Of a DNA stretch of 64,000 nt, positions 10,250-19,553 are shown piece after piece. Positions within the stretch are counted from its first letter, which is position 1. Every line of letters starts with the position of its first letter. The stretch comes from Cupriavidus sp. P-10 (GTDB lineage: Bacteria > Pseudomonadota > Gammaproteobacteria > Burkholderiales > Burkholderiaceae). The translations under genes were made by a program, and so were the position numbers. The notes under the pieces were generated by a model that was not told the DNA's origin, searched no databases, and was given only the letters and a program-made list of their open reading frames with translations. The stretch is from NCBI RefSeq assembly GCF_003402535.2, contig NZ_AP025170.1, forward strand, positions 868,001-932,000. Reading direction: 5' to 3'.

Positions 10250-10895
10250 CGCAGTGCAGACCTACCAGCGCCAGGGCTTCGGCGCGTCGATGGAACTCAA
10301 GGCGCCGTATGGCCTGCTGATCATCGACTTCGTCAACGGCTTTGCCGACCCGGCGGTATTCGGCGGCGGCAATATCCCCGAAGCCATCCGCAACACCCAG
10401 CCGCTGTTGCGCGCCGCGCGCGAGCAGGGCTGGCCGGTGGCGCACAGCCGCATCGTGTTCGCCGACGACGACAGCGACCACAATATCTTCACGCTGAAGG
10501 TGCCCGGCATGCTGACGCTGAAGGAAGACGGCCACAACAGCCAGATCGTGCCCGAGCTGGCGCCCGCGCCGGGCGAACTGGTGGTGCGCAAGACGGTGCC
10601 GTCGGCGTTCTTCGGCACCTCGCTGGCGGCGTGGCTGACGCAGCGCGGCGTGCAGACGCTGCTGGTGGCGGGCTGCGTGACCAGCGGCTGCGTGCGCGCC
10701 AGCGTGGTCGATGCGATGTCGCTGGGCTTCCGTCCGCTGGTGGTGTCCGACTGCGTGGGCGACCGCGCCATCGGCCCGCACGATGCCAACCTGTTCGACA
10801 TGGCGCAGAAGTACGCGACCGTGCTCACGCGCGACGAAGCGCTGGCGCAAGTGGCGGGCGAGGGTGAGGGTGAAGGCGCTCGCGCCGCCGCCTGA
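10242..10895 (+). CDS. nicF: Maleamate amidohydrolase NicF
   Basis: A cysteine hydrolase of the isochorismatase superfamily that converts maleamate to maleate and ammonia. The 217-residue protein shows the family triad: Asp29 in LLIIDFVNGF, Lys117 in VVRKTVPSAF and the nucleophile Cys150 in AGCVTSGCVRAS, preceded by the usual cis-peptide V-T. The ATG at 10242 is inside the end of nicX and follows AAGGA; the product then has the P. putida-like length. It ends the nicEDXF operon and converges on the TetR gene, whose stop lies 27 bp beyond. Confidence 0.94.
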   Translation: MDDAVQTYQRQGFGASMELKAPYGLLIIDFVNGFADPAVFGGGNIPEAIRNTQPLLRAAREQGWPVAHSRIVFADDDSDHNIFTLKVPGMLTLKEDGHNSQIVPELAPAPGELVVRKTVPSAFFGTSLAAWLTQRGVQTLLVAGCVTSGCVRASVVDAMSLGFRPLVVSDCVGDRAIGPHDANLFDMAQKYATVLTRDEALAQVAGEGEGEGARAAA

Positions 10896-10922
10896 GCGGC
10901 GACGGTGCGCCGGCGCGGCGTT

Positions 10923-11678
10923 TCAGCCTGCAGCCGCCCGCCTGGTGCGTGCGGTCTTGCGCGCCGGCGTAGCCGGCGGCACGCGGGCTTCCGGCACGGC
11001 GCCGGGCACCGACACCGTGCGCAGCACTGTCTGCTGGATCACATCGCGCCAGTGCGCCAGCGCGGGCGGGCTCATCATGGCCTCGCCCAGGAAGGCGCCG
11101 AGCGTATGATGGTTGGAGTTGTAGAAGTAACCGAGCGAAGCGATCACCAGGTAGACATCGCGCGCGCCGATCTCTGGACGGAACAACTCCGCGGACTTGC
11201 CGCGCGTGAGGATCCCGTCGAGCACCGACAGCGCGTAGCTGGAGATTTCCTTGAGCCGGACCGACTTCTTCGCGTGCTTGCCCTGGCTCATGTTCTCGCT
11301 GGACAGGATCGCAACGAACTCGGGGTGGTCGAGGTAGTACTGCCAGATGAAGTCGACCAGTTGCGACAGCGCGCGCACGGGATCGGCGGCGTCGAGTTCT
11401 TGCTCGAGCTGCTGCTCGGCTTCGTTGAGCTGCAGGTAGATGGTCTCCAGCACTTCGACAAACAGCTTTTCCTTGCTGCCGAAGTAGTAGTAGATCATCC
11501 GGTCGTAGGTCTTGGCCAGCGACGAAATACGCTCGATGCGGCCACCGTCGTAGCCGCGCTGGGCGAAGACCTTGATGGCCGCTTTCAGGATGCGGTCGCG
11601 GCTGTCCTGCGCTTGCCTGGCCCGGGTGCCGGGAGCCGCCCGCTTGGCGGCTGGCTTCGACGCGGTGTTGATCGTCAT
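10923..11678 (-). CDS. nicS: TetR-family regulator, NicS-like
   Basis: A 251-residue regulator. Residues about 25-75 form the TetR helix-turn-helix (RDRILKAAIKVFAQRGYDG, then TYDRMIYYYFGSKEKLF), followed by an all-helical ligand domain with the C-terminal half characteristic of NicS/RutR-like proteins (HPEFVAILSSENM, VIASLGYFYNSN). The tail beyond residue 225 is Ala/Arg/Pro-rich and probably disordered. In P. putida NicS represses nicAB and responds to nicotinate and 6-hydroxynicotinate. Here it is divergent, over 71 bp, from the full-length molybdopterin subunit gene, which supports a similar role. The symbol rests on family resemblance plus context. Confidence 0.75.
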   Translation of the reverse strand: MTINTASKPAAKRAAPGTRARQAQDSRDRILKAAIKVFAQRGYDGGRIERISSLAKTYDRMIYYYFGSKEKLFVEVLETIYLQLNEAEQQLEQELDAADPVRALSQLVDFIWQYYLDHPEFVAILSSENMSQGKHAKKSVRLKEISSYALSVLDGILTRGKSAELFRPEIGARDVYLVIASLGYFYNSNHHTLGAFLGEAMMSPPALAHWRDVIQQTVLRTVSVPGAVPEARVPPATPARKTARTRRAAAG

Positions 11679-11749
11679 GATGGTTGGGTGGCTCTGACTC
11701 TGTTGGCTGGCAGTATAACGGCGCCCCCGTTGAAGGAGATTGGAAGACG

Positions 11750-14020
11750 ATGACGGCAACGACCCTGCAACCCGTGGAACAGGCCGATCCCGCCACGCCC
11801 CGCGCGCTGCGGCTGGCACTGCTGCAGGCAACCGGTGTGCTGCTGGTCACGCGCGCGCCGCAGGCGGCGGCGCGTCCCGCGCCCGGCCAGCCCGGCGCGG
11901 CGTCGGATTACGTGCCGGCGCTGCCCGATATCTTTATCGCCGTCCGTGACAGTGGCGAGGTGCTGGCCTTCAACGGCCATGTCGACCTTGGCACCGGCAT
12001 CCGCACGGCGCTGGCGCAGATCGTGGCGGAAGAACTCGACGTGCCGCTGTCGCAGGTGCGCATGGTGCTCGGCCATACCGAAGCGACCCCTAACCAGGGG
12101 CCAACCATCGCCAGCGCATCGATCCAGATTTCCGCAATCCCGCTGCGCCGTGCCGCGGCGCAGGCCCGCGCGTGGCTGCTGGCGCGCGCCGCACAACAGC
12201 TTGGCGTGGCGCCCGACCAGCTCGAAGCGCAGGATGGCGAGTTCCGCGTGCGCGGGTCCGACGCCCCCATCGGCTATGGCACGCTGGTGCAAGGCGAGCA
12301 TGTGGCGCTGCCGCTGGCCGACGACGTGCCGATCAAGCCGGTGGAGTCCTACCGCATCGTCGGCCGCTCGGCTGGCCGCGTCGATATCCCCGCCAAGGCG
12401 CGCGGCGTGCTGACCTTCGTCCACGATGTGCGCGTGCCCGGCATGCTGCATGGGCGCGTGGTGCGGCCGCCGTATGCTGGCCGCGACAGCGGCGACTTCG
12501 TCGGCAACAGCCTGCTCGCGGTCGACCGCGAATCGGTGCGCGATGTGCCGGGCCTGGTCGATGTGGTGGTGCAGGGCGACTTCGTAGGCGTGGTGGCCGA
12601 GCGCGAAGAGTATGCGGTGCTGGCCGCGCGCAAGCTGCGGGTGCAGTGGAAGGCGGTACCGCCAATGCCGTCGCTTGCTGACCCTGAACCCGCGCTACGC
12701 GCCAACCCGGCGACGCGGCGCGAACTGTTGAACGACGGCGAGATGCCTCCGGCCGGGGCCGGCAAGACGCTGGATCGGCACTACGTCTGGCCATACCAGA
12801 TGCATGGCTCGATTGGCCCGTCGTGCGCGGTCGCCGACTGGCATGAGGATGGCCTGACGGTATGGTCGGGCACGCAGAACCCGCATGTGCTGCGCATCGA
12901 CCTGGCACGCCTGTGCGGGCTGGGCGAGGACAGCATCGAGATCGTGCGCATGGAAGCCGCCGGCTGCTATGGCCGCAATTGCGCGGACGATGTCTGCGCC
13001 GATGCCGCGCTGCTGTCGCGCGCCGTGGGGCGGCCCGTTCGCGTGCAGCTGTCGCGCGAGCAGGAACACCTGTGGGAGCCCAAGGGCGCGGCCCAGTTGA
13101 TGGATGTCAGCGCAACGCTCGGCGCCGACGGTGAACTGCTCGGCTATGACTTCACCAGCCGCTATCCGTCCAACGATGCGCCGACGCTGGCGCTGGTGCT
13201 TGCCGGCATCGTGCCCAACGCGCCGCGCACGCTGGAGATGGGCGACCGCACCGCGGTGCCGCCGTATGCCTACCGCGCGCGCCGCATCGGCTGTGATGAC
13301 ACGCCCGCCATCGTGCGTGCGTCATGGTTGCGTGGCGTGTCGGCGCTGCCGAATTCCTTCGCGCATGAATGCGTGATCGATGAACTCGCCGCCGAAGCCG
13401 GTATGGATCCGATTGATTTCCGGCTGCGCCATTTGCCGGACCCGCGCGCCGCCGAACTGCTGCACGCGGTGGCCGACGCGGCGGACTGGCAGCGGGGCGC
13501 GCACGGTTCGCGTGGCAGCGCCGGCGCCGACGGTATGCTGCGCGGGCGCGGCGTTGCCTACGCGCGCTATATCCACAGCCGCTTCCCGGGCTTCGGCGCG
13601 GCGTGGGCGGCATGGGTGGTCGACGTGGCGGTGGAAGCGGCAACGGGCCGCATCACCGTGCAAAAGCTGGTGGTCGGGCAGGACACGGGCATGATGGTGA
13701 ATCCGGACGGCGTGCGCCACCAGATCCACGGGAACGTGGTGCAGACCTTGAGCCGGGTGTTGAAGGAGCAGGTGCGCTTCGACGCCGATGGTGTCGCCAG
13801 CCGCGAGTGGGGCAGCTATCCGTTGCTCACTTTCCCTGAGATTCCACCGATCGAGGTGGTGCTGATGCCGCGGCAGGAGGAGCCGCCGATGGGGGCAGGG
13901 GAGTCGGCATCGCTGCCGGGCGCGCCGGCAATTGCCAATGCGCTGTTCGATGCGATCGGGGTGCGGCTGCGGCGGCCGCCGTTCGTGCCGGAGACGGTGT
14001 TGGCGGCGTTGCGGAGCTGA
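11750..14020 (+). CDS. Stand-alone molybdopterin subunit, NicB/isoquinoline oxidoreductase type
   Basis: A 756-residue molybdenum hydroxylase large subunit without cytochrome domains. It holds the complete domain: the N-terminal segment HVDLGTGIRTALAQIVAEEL (residues about 77-96), the hammerhead region RPPYAGRD, the AAGCYGRN loop equivalent to the GGGFGR cofactor loop, and near the C-terminus PPMGAGESASLPGAPAIANA with the catalytic Glu in GES. Those elements are missing or altered in the NicB fusion at 2502-5429, so this chain probably supplies the active molybdenum site of nicotinate dehydrogenase. It may instead act on another N-heterocycle. No Tat signal is evident, so it probably works in the cytosol. 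The ATG follows GAAGGAG; the NicS-like gene diverges upstream. Confidence 0.85.
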   Translation: MTATTLQPVEQADPATPRALRLALLQATGVLLVTRAPQAAARPAPGQPGAASDYVPALPDIFIAVRDSGEVLAFNGHVDLGTGIRTALAQIVAEELDVPLSQVRMVLGHTEATPNQGPTIASASIQISAIPLRRAAAQARAWLLARAAQQLGVAPDQLEAQDGEFRVRGSDAPIGYGTLVQGEHVALPLADDVPIKPVESYRIVGRSAGRVDIPAKARGVLTFVHDVRVPGMLHGRVVRPPYAGRDSGDFVGNSLLAVDRESVRDVPGLVDVVVQGDFVGVVAEREEYAVLAARKLRVQWKAVPPMPSLADPEPALRANPATRRELLNDGEMPPAGAGKTLDRHYVWPYQMHGSIGPSCAVADWHEDGLTVWSGTQNPHVLRIDLARLCGLGEDSIEIVRMEAAGCYGRNCADDVCADAALLSRAVGRPVRVQLSREQEHLWEPKGAAQLMDVSATLGADGELLGYDFTSRYPSNDAPTLALVLAGIVPNAPRTLEMGDRTAVPPYAYRARRIGCDDTPAIVRASWLRGVSALPNSFAHECVIDELAAEAGMDPIDFRLRHLPDPRAAELLHAVADAADWQRGAHGSRGSAGADGMLRGRGVAYARYIHSRFPGFGAAWAAWVVDVAVEAATGRITVQKLVVGQDTGMMVNPDGVRHQIHGNVVQTLSRVLKEQVRFDADGVASREWGSYPLLTFPEIPPIEVVLMPRQEEPPMGAGESASLPGAPAIANALFDAIGVRLRRPPFVPETVLAALRS

Positions 14021-14063
14021 AGCCCTGAGCATACCGGTGGCACGCCGGTGGTCTCGGTCTAGC

Positions 14064-14552
14064 TCACACGCCGCCATTCCCCTCATCAATCTCGCTCATC
14101 TTCCGCAGTAGATAAGTCACCGCCACCCGCTCTGCCGGGTTCAAACCGCCAAACGTCTGCTCCGAAATCTGCCTGGCAAACGGCACCGTCTCATCGATCA
14201 ACGCCAGCCCCCCGGGCGTCACCGTCACCACCACCTTGCGCCGGTCGTTCGGGTCATGCGACACCGCCACCAGCTTGCGCGCCTTCAGCCGCTCGATGAT
14301 GCCGCGCACTGTCGCCTGGTCGATCGCCGTGGCGCGTACCACTTCATTGAGCGAACACGGCTGCCGGTCCCTGACCGCGCACAGCACCACGAACTGCGCC
14401 GCAGTGAGCTGCGAATCCGGGATGGTCTGCTGGAAGATCGCCACGTGGCGCTGGTAGGCGCGCCGCAGCAGGTGGCCGACCTGCTCGGTGAAATCGTAGT
14501 CGGGGGCGGTCTCGTCTGATGACGATGCGGAGGATGCGGAGGGGTTGGGCAC
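14064..14552 (-). CDS. nicR: MarR-family regulator, NicR-like
   Basis: A 162-residue winged-helix repressor. A Ser-rich N-terminal tail precedes the dimerisation helix (FTEQVGHLLRRAYQRHVAIF); the recognition region reads SLNEVVRATAIDQATVRGIIERL and the wing SHDPNDRRKVVVTVT. In P. putida NicR represses the nicC and nicX promoters and 6-hydroxynicotinate lifts repression. The twin operators in the nicC/nicE intergenic region suit such a dimer. The gene follows the Bug-type binding protein gene on the same strand after 62 bp and converges on the molybdopterin subunit gene. Function by homology is strong for the family and fairly strong for NicR. Confidence 0.8.
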   Translation of the reverse strand: MPNPSASSASSSDETAPDYDFTEQVGHLLRRAYQRHVAIFQQTIPDSQLTAAQFVVLCAVRDRQPCSLNEVVRATAIDQATVRGIIERLKARKLVAVSHDPNDRRKVVVTVTPGGLALIDETVPFARQISEQTFGGLNPAERVAVTYLLRKMSEIDEGNGGV

Positions 14553-14614
14553 GTCGATCGTGATGCGTTGGATGAGCGTGCCCCGAGTATATCCGCTGCT
14601 TGCGCGTCCGATGC

Positions 14615-15619
14615 CTACTCGACGGTGATCCCCGCCGTCTTCGCCACCTTGCCGAAGCGCTCGTATTCCGACTGCGTCAGCGCCTGCAGTTCAGCCGCGC
14701 TCGATCCCTTGGGATTGAAGCCTGCCTGCACCAGCTTCTCGCGCACATCGGGACGCGCCAGCGCCTCGACGAAGGCGCTGTTGAGCGCCTGCACCACCGG
14801 CGCCGGCAGGTTGGCCGGGCCATAGACGCCGAACCACGGCTCGACCGCATAGCCTTGCAGGCCGGCTTCGGCCAGCGTCGGTACGTCAGGCAGCGACGGT
14901 GCGCGCTGCTTGCCGGCCACCGCCAGCGCGCGCAGCTTGCCCGCCTGGATATGCGGCAGCGATGCCGGCAGGTTGTCGAACATCACCGTGATATGCCCGC
15001 CGAGCATGTCGTTGATCGCCGGGCTGCTGCCCTTGTACGGCGCGTGCGTCAGGCTGGTCTGCGTCATCTGCGCGAACATTGCGCCGGCCAGGTGCATCGA
15101 GGTGCCGGTGCCGGCGGTCGCATAGGTCAGCCCGGGATTGGCCTTGGCGTACGCCACCAGATCCTTCACGGTCTTCACCGGCAGCGACGGGCTGACTTCC
15201 AGCACGATGGTCGAGGTGCCCAGCAGGCTGATGGCGGTGAAGTCCTTGCGCGGGTCGAACGGCACCTGCTTGTAGATATGCGGATTGAGCGCATTGGTGG
15301 AGATCGCGCCGAAGCCGATGGTGTAGCCGTCCGGCGCCGCCTTGGCCACCGCGTCCATGCCGACATTGCCGCCGGCGCCGGGGCGGTTCTCGATCACCAC
15401 CGGCTGGCCCAGTTTTTCGCCCACGCGCTGGCCGACGGTGCGCGCCACCAGGTCGGTGGTGCCGCCGGCAGCGTAGGGCACGACAAAGCGGATCGGCCGG
15501 GACGGATAGCCGTCGCCGGGCGCGGCGGTGGCACTGAGACTGGCGGCGAGCGCGGTGGCGCCGGCCAGGGCAGCGAGCAGCAGCGGCCGGCGGCCGGCCT
15601 GTGCGGGGTGGGTCGGCAT
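14615..15619 (-). CDS. Bug/TctC-family tripartite tricarboxylate transporter substrate-binding protein
   Basis: A 334-residue periplasmic binding protein with a cleavable signal (RRPLLLAALAGATALAASLSATAAPG, cleavage near residue 33). The first strand after the signal reads YPSRPIRFVVPYAAGGTTDLVAR, followed by NRPGAGGNVG, the standard Bug signature that binds a carboxylate ligand through two water-bridged loops. Such genes are greatly expanded in Burkholderiales and are often orphans without membrane subunits, as here. Its placement next to nicR suggests a pyridine or dicarboxylate ligand, but that is inference. ATG at 15619 follows AGGAG. Confidence 0.88.
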   Translation of the reverse strand: MPTHPAQAGRRPLLLAALAGATALAASLSATAAPGDGYPSRPIRFVVPYAAGGTTDLVARTVGQRVGEKLGQPVVIENRPGAGGNVGMDAVAKAAPDGYTIGFGAISTNALNPHIYKQVPFDPRKDFTAISLLGTSTIVLEVSPSLPVKTVKDLVAYAKANPGLTYATAGTGTSMHLAGAMFAQMTQTSLTHAPYKGSSPAINDMLGGHITVMFDNLPASLPHIQAGKLRALAVAGKQRAPSLPDVPTLAEAGLQGYAVEPWFGVYGPANLPAPVVQALNSAFVEALARPDVREKLVQAGFNPKGSSAAELQALTQSEYERFGKVAKTAGITVE

Positions 15620-15814
15620 GTCGAGAAGTCTCCTTTGGCTTGTTATTGTGACGCCGCCCGTGATGCAGGCTGCGCGCGGCCATTGTAGGGGATCGGCAGG
15701 GCGGGCGGCGGGCCTGTGCCGCCGCCGATGCGGTTGCGTCTTTTCGAATACAATCGTCGGGTCGTTTCGCGGGGCCGGTGTGCCGGCCCGCCGGCCCGCT
15801 TTCCACGTATTCCC

Positions 15815-16741
15815 GTGCCCGCCTCCCAGAAGTCCCTCGCCGCGCCTGCCGCGCTGCCCTCGCCGCAGCGCGCGGGGCTTGCCATCGCCGCCGTCGGCGC
15901 GGTGCTGTTCTCCGCCAAGGCGATCGTCGCCAAGCTGATGTACCGCTACAACGTCGATGCCGTGATGGTGCTGACGCTGCGCATGCTGTTCGCGGTGCCG
16001 CTGTTCATGGCGATCGGCTGGTGGCAGTCGCGCCGCCTGGCGCCGCTGTCGTGGGCGGACCGCGGGCGCGTGGTGTTCCTCGGCTTTATCGGCTATTACC
16101 TGTCGAGCTTCCTCGATTTCATCGGCCTGCAATACATCACCGCCGGGCTGGAGCGGCTGATCCTGTTCCTGACGCCGTCGTTCGTGCTGCTGGCCACCGC
16201 GCTGGTATTCCGCCGGCCGATCAGTTCGCGCCAGTGGCTTTCGCTGCTGCTGGCGTACGCCGGCATCGTGCTGGTCTTCGCCCATGACCTCGACGTCAGC
16301 GGCAGCCAGGTGTGGCTGGGCGGCGCGCTGGTCCTGGGCAGTGCCATGACGTACGCTGTCTACCTGATCCTGAGCGGCGAGCTGGTGAAACGCATCGGCT
16401 CGCTGCGGCTGGTGGCTTATGCGATGTGCGTGTCCACCGCCTGCTGCGTGATCCAGTATGTGGCGCTGGGGCGGCCCGTGGCCGGGCTGGCGCAGCCGGC
16501 GCCGGTGATGTGGCTGTCACTCATCAATGCAGTGTTCTGCACGGTACTGCCAGTTTCGATGACCATGGTGGCGGTGGCGCGCATCGGTGCGCCGCTGGCC
16601 TCGCAGGCCGGCATGATCGGCCCGGTATCGACGCTGCTCCTTGGCTTCTGGCTGCTGGGCGAGCCGGTGAGCAGCGTGCAGCTGGCAGGCAGCGCGCTGG
16701 TCATGGGCGGCATGTACCTGCTTTCGGCAAAGAAAACCTGA
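15815..16741 (+). CDS. EamA/DMT-family transporter
   Basis: An inner-membrane protein of about 308 residues with two EamA repeats, roughly ten helices in all. The first repeat runs from AGLAIAAVGAVLFSAKAIVAKL, the second from LGGALVLGSAMTYAVYLIL to GSALVMGGMYLLSAKKT. Members export or exchange small metabolites; the substrate cannot be read from sequence. The start is uncertain: the GTG at 15815 gives a product of typical length, while an in-frame start at 15716 adds 33 Arg/Pro-rich residues; neither has a good ribosome site. It is divergent from the Bug-type gene and followed by an SDR gene after 52 bp. Confidence 0.8.
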   Translation: MPASQKSLAAPAALPSPQRAGLAIAAVGAVLFSAKAIVAKLMYRYNVDAVMVLTLRMLFAVPLFMAIGWWQSRRLAPLSWADRGRVVFLGFIGYYLSSFLDFIGLQYITAGLERLILFLTPSFVLLATALVFRRPISSRQWLSLLLAYAGIVLVFAHDLDVSGSQVWLGGALVLGSAMTYAVYLILSGELVKRIGSLRLVAYAMCVSTACCVIQYVALGRPVAGLAQPAPVMWLSLINAVFCTVLPVSMTMVAVARIGAPLASQAGMIGPVSTLLLGFWLLGEPVSSVQLAGSALVMGGMYLLSAKKT

Positions 16742-16793
16742 TGCATCGGCCGGATGCCCGGCCGGGACAATACAACCGACTAAGGAGAAACAC

Positions 16794-17582
16794 ATGGACC
16801 TGGGATTGCGCGGCAAGCATGCGCTGGTGTGCGGCGCCAGCAAGGGCCTTGGACTTGCCTGCGCCGACGCGCTCGCGGCGGAAGGCGTTGACGTGGTGAT
16901 CGTGGCGCGCGGCGCCGAGGCGCTGGAGAAGGCCGCCGCCGACCTGCGCGCCCGCCATGGCCGCCGCGTGATCGCGGTGGCGACCGACATCACCACGCCC
17001 GCAGGCCGCAAGGCGGCGCTGGATGCGGTGGCCAAGCTGGGCGACCTCGACATCCTGGTCAACAACGCCGGCGGCCCGCCGCCGGGCAACTTCCGCGACT
17101 GGGAGCGCAGCGACTGGCTGGCAGCGCTCGACGCCAACATGCTGACCCCGATCGAGCTGATCAAGGCCACCGTCGACGGCATGATCGCGCGCAAGTGGGG
17201 CCGCATCATCAATATCACCAGCGGCGCGGTCAAGGCACCGATCGACGTGCTGGGCTTGTCCAACGGCGCGCGCTCGGGCCTGACCGGCTTTGTCGCGGGT
17301 GTGGCGCGCGAAGTGGCGCAGCATGGCGTGACCATCAACAACCTGCTGCCCGGTCCGTTCAATACCGACCGCCTGCGCAAGACCATGGAAGGCGGTGCCC
17401 AGAAGGCCGGCCTGAGCGTCGAGGAAGTGGCGCAGCGCCGTGCCGCGCAGAACCCGACGCGCCGCTTCGGCGAGCCGGCCGAGTTCGGCGCCGCCTGCGC
17501 CTTCCTGTGCAGCCGCAACGCCGCCTATATCACCGGGCAGAACCTGCTGATCGACGGCGGCGCGTACCCCGGCACGTTCTGA
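16794..17582 (+). CDS. SDR-fold protein related to 3-oxoacyl-ACP reductases, catalytic Tyr/Lys replaced
   Basis: A 262-residue short-chain dehydrogenase/reductase-like protein. The cofactor loop GASKGLG (residues 14-20) and NNAGG are intact and the C-terminal GQNLLIDGG is typical of FabG relatives. The active-site YxxxK position reads SNGAR, so Tyr is Ser and Lys is Arg, while the preceding catalytic Ser ([10 protein letters not shown]) remains. A recognised BKR-like SDR subgroup also lacks the canonical tetrad, so this is probably ancestral rather than recent decay. It may bind nucleotide without classical reductase activity. AAGGAG precedes the ATG; mgsA and a quinone oxidoreductase gene follow on the same strand. 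Confidence 0.85.
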   Translation: MDLGLRGKHALVCGASKGLGLACADALAAEGVDVVIVARGAEALEKAAADLRARHGRRVIAVATDITTPAGRKAALDAVAKLGDLDILVNNAGGPPPGNFRDWERSDWLAALDANMLTPIELIKATVDGMIARKWGRIINITSGAVKAPIDVLGLSNGARSGLTGFVAGVAREVAQHGVTINNLLPGPFNTDRLRKTMEGGAQKAGLSVEEVAQRRAAQNPTRRFGEPAEFGAACAFLCSRNAAYITGQNLLIDGGAYPGTF

Positions 17583-17629
17583 TCTCCACCAGCCTGCTGC
17601 AGTCCGACCACCCCAACCAGGAATTTCTG

Positions 17630-18028
17630 ATGACACGCCCTCGCATCGCGCTGATCGCCCACGACCACAAGAAGGACGACATCGTCGCCTTCGCCACGCG
17701 CCATCGTGCGTTCCTCTCGCAGTGCGAGCTGCTGGCCACCGGCACCACCGGCGGCCGCCTGATCGACGAGGTCGGACTGGAAGTGACGCGCATGCTGTCG
17801 GGGCCGTGGGGCGGCGACCTGCAGATCGGCGCGCAGCTGGCCGAAGGGCGCGTGCGCGCCGTGGTGTTCCTGCGCGACCCGATGACGCCGCAGCCGCATG
17901 AACCCGATATCAACGCGCTGGTGCGCGCGTGCGACGTGCACAACGTGCCGTGCGCCACCAATGTGGCCACCGCCGAGCTGCTGATCGCCGGCCTGGCCGA
18001 CTCGGCTGACGGCGCGCAGGCCAGCTGA
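17630..18028 (+). CDS. mgsA: Methylglyoxal synthase
   Basis: Converts dihydroxyacetone phosphate to methylglyoxal and phosphate, a bypass relieving sugar-phosphate stress. The 132-residue protein carries the family fingerprints [14 protein letters not shown] (catalytic and phosphate-binding His/Asp/Lys near the N-terminus), GTTGGRL for phosphate binding, [12 protein letters not shown] and [14 protein letters not shown] with the conserved Asp and His. Length is slightly shorter than E. coli MgsA (152) but complete. AGGA lies just upstream of the ATG. It sits 47 bp after the SDR gene and 42 bp before qor, probably one transcript. Confidence 0.95.
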   Translation: MTRPRIALIAHDHKKDDIVAFATRHRAFLSQCELLATGTTGGRLIDEVGLEVTRMLSGPWGGDLQIGAQLAEGRVRAVVFLRDPMTPQPHEPDINALVRACDVHNVPCATNVATAELLIAGLADSADGAQAS

Positions 18029-18070
18029 ATTCCCCCGATCGATGCAACACCACAAGAAGGAGCGACGCAG

Positions 18071-19048
18071 ATGAGCAAAGCCATCCGGATCGAACAGACC
18101 GGCGGTCCTGAAGTCATGCAGTGGGTCGATGTGGAAGTGGGCGAGCCCGGCCCCGGCGAGGTGCGCGTGCGCCACGAGGCGGTGGGCCTGAACTACATCG
18201 ACGTCTATTTCCGCACCGGCCTGTACAAGCAGCCGCTGCCTGGCGGCCTGGGCATGGAAGGCGCGGGCGTGGTCGAGGCGGTGGGCGAGGGTGTCAGCCA
18301 CGTCAGCGTGGGCGACCGCGTGGCCTACGCCGGCCGTCCGACCGGCGCCTATGCGCAGATTCGCGTGATGCCGGCCGATATCGTGGTGCGGCTGCCGGAC
18401 GCGATCCCGTTCGACACCGCCGCGGCCATGATGCTGCAGGGCCTGACCGCGCAGTACCTGATCCGCGACAGCTACAAGGTGCAGCCGGGCGACACGGTGC
18501 TGCTGCACGCGGCCGCCGGCGGCGTGGGTTTGATCGTCAGCCAGTGGCTCAAGGCGCTTGGCGTAACGGTGATCGGCACCGTCGGCACGGATGAGAAGGC
18601 CGAGCTGGCGCGCGCCAATGGCTGCGCCCATACCATCGTCTACACGCGCGAATCGTTCGTCGACCGCGTCAGGGAAATCACCAACGGCAAAGGCGTGCCG
18701 GCGGTCTATGACTCGATCGGCGCCGATACCTTCAAGGGCTCGCTCGACTGCCTGGCGCCGCGTGGCACCATGGTGAGCTTCGGCAATGCCTCGGGCCCGG
18801 TGCCGCCGTTCGATCTTTCCGTGCTGGGCAACAAGGGTTCGCTGCGGCTGACGCGCCCGACGCTGATGACCTACGTGGTGCATCGCGAACTGCTCGAGCC
18901 GATGGTGGCCGACCTGTTCGATGCGGTCACGACCGGCAAGGTCAAGGTCGATATCCGCCAGCGCTATGCGCTGTCGGAAGTGGCGCAGGCGCACCGCGAC
19001 CTGGAATCGCGCAAGACCACCGGCTCGACCATCCTGCTGCCGCACTGA
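18071..19048 (+). CDS. qor: NADPH:quinone oxidoreductase, zinc-independent MDR family
   Basis: A 325-residue medium-chain reductase. The N-terminal GroES-like domain includes GLNYIDVYFRTGLYKQPLP and LGMEGAGVVEAVG, typical of Qor/zeta-crystallin; the Rossmann domain has LLHAAAGGVGLIVSQWLKALG with the AxxGGVG nucleotide motif. Catalytic and structural zinc ligands are absent, as expected. Homologues reduce quinones or alpha,beta-unsaturated carbonyls with NADPH, which fits detoxification beside methylglyoxal synthase. AAGGAG precedes the ATG. A strong shared terminator follows 20 bp after the stop. Confidence 0.92.
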   Translation: MSKAIRIEQTGGPEVMQWVDVEVGEPGPGEVRVRHEAVGLNYIDVYFRTGLYKQPLPGGLGMEGAGVVEAVGEGVSHVSVGDRVAYAGRPTGAYAQIRVMPADIVVRLPDAIPFDTAAAMMLQGLTAQYLIRDSYKVQPGDTVLLHAAAGGVGLIVSQWLKALGVTVIGTVGTDEKAELARANGCAHTIVYTRESFVDRVREITNGKGVPAVYDSIGADTFKGSLDCLAPRGTMVSFGNASGPVPPFDLSVLGNKGSLRLTRPTLMTYVVHRELLEPMVADLFDAVTTGKVKVDIRQRYALSEVAQAHRDLESRKTTGSTILLPH

Positions 19049-19069
19049 ATCCGGTTCTGCGCAGGCATA

Positions 19070-19106
19070 AAAAATCCCCGGGGCAATCGCTGCCCCGGGG
19101 ATTTTT
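19070..19106. terminator. Bidirectional intrinsic terminator between qor and ykvA
   Basis: A perfect 16-bp stem, AAAAATCCCCGGGGCA / TGCCCCGGGGATTTTT, with a 5-nt loop. A/T runs on both sides serve the convergent qor (plus) and YkvA (minus) transcripts. Confidence 0.93.
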
Positions 19107-19117
19107 CTTTGGCGGCT

Positions 19118-19411
19118 TCAGTGCGGCCGGACCGTGGTGGCGGTCGCGCGCGCCTGCGCCTGGCGCAGGATATGCGGCGGCAGGCGCTTCAGGATCAGGT
19201 GGACGGCCAGCGGGATCAGCACCACGTCATCGATGATGCCGAGCCCCGCGACCACGTCAGGCACGAGGTCGATCGGGGAGATCGCGTACAGCAACAGCCC
19301 GATCGCCGCGGGTTTCAGCCATGCCGGGGCATCCGGGTGGCGCAGCGCATACCAGAACAGCCGCCCGTCGCGGCGTACCAGCGTCCACAGGGCCGAAAAT
19401 CGCTTCAACAT
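19118..19411 (-). CDS. YkvA-like DUF1232 membrane protein
   Basis: A 97-residue protein whose core is a DUF1232/YkvA domain: PAAIGLLLYAISPIDLVPD followed by GLGIIDDVVLIPLAVHLI. The motif with SPIDLVPD and DD is diagnostic. One or two membrane-inserted segments are likely (residues 34-50 and 58-78). Function is unknown in the family. The N-terminal WxLxRRDGRLFWYALRHP stretch is amphipathic. It shares a terminator with qor. Confidence 0.88.
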   Translation of the reverse strand: MLKRFSALWTLVRRDGRLFWYALRHPDAPAWLKPAAIGLLLYAISPIDLVPDVVAGLGIIDDVVLIPLAVHLILKRLPPHILRQAQARATATTVRPH

Positions 19412-19553
19412 GAGAGGCCTCCTTCACATGGCGCGCGCCTGACACTGGCGCATACGCAGATAGCTTGGGCCGTTATTGGTGGCTTCAAGTTCCGCGGCTC
19501 AATGTGATGGGAGAGGCTGGCGCACCAAAGCCGTCCGAGTCGGGCCTTGGCAA

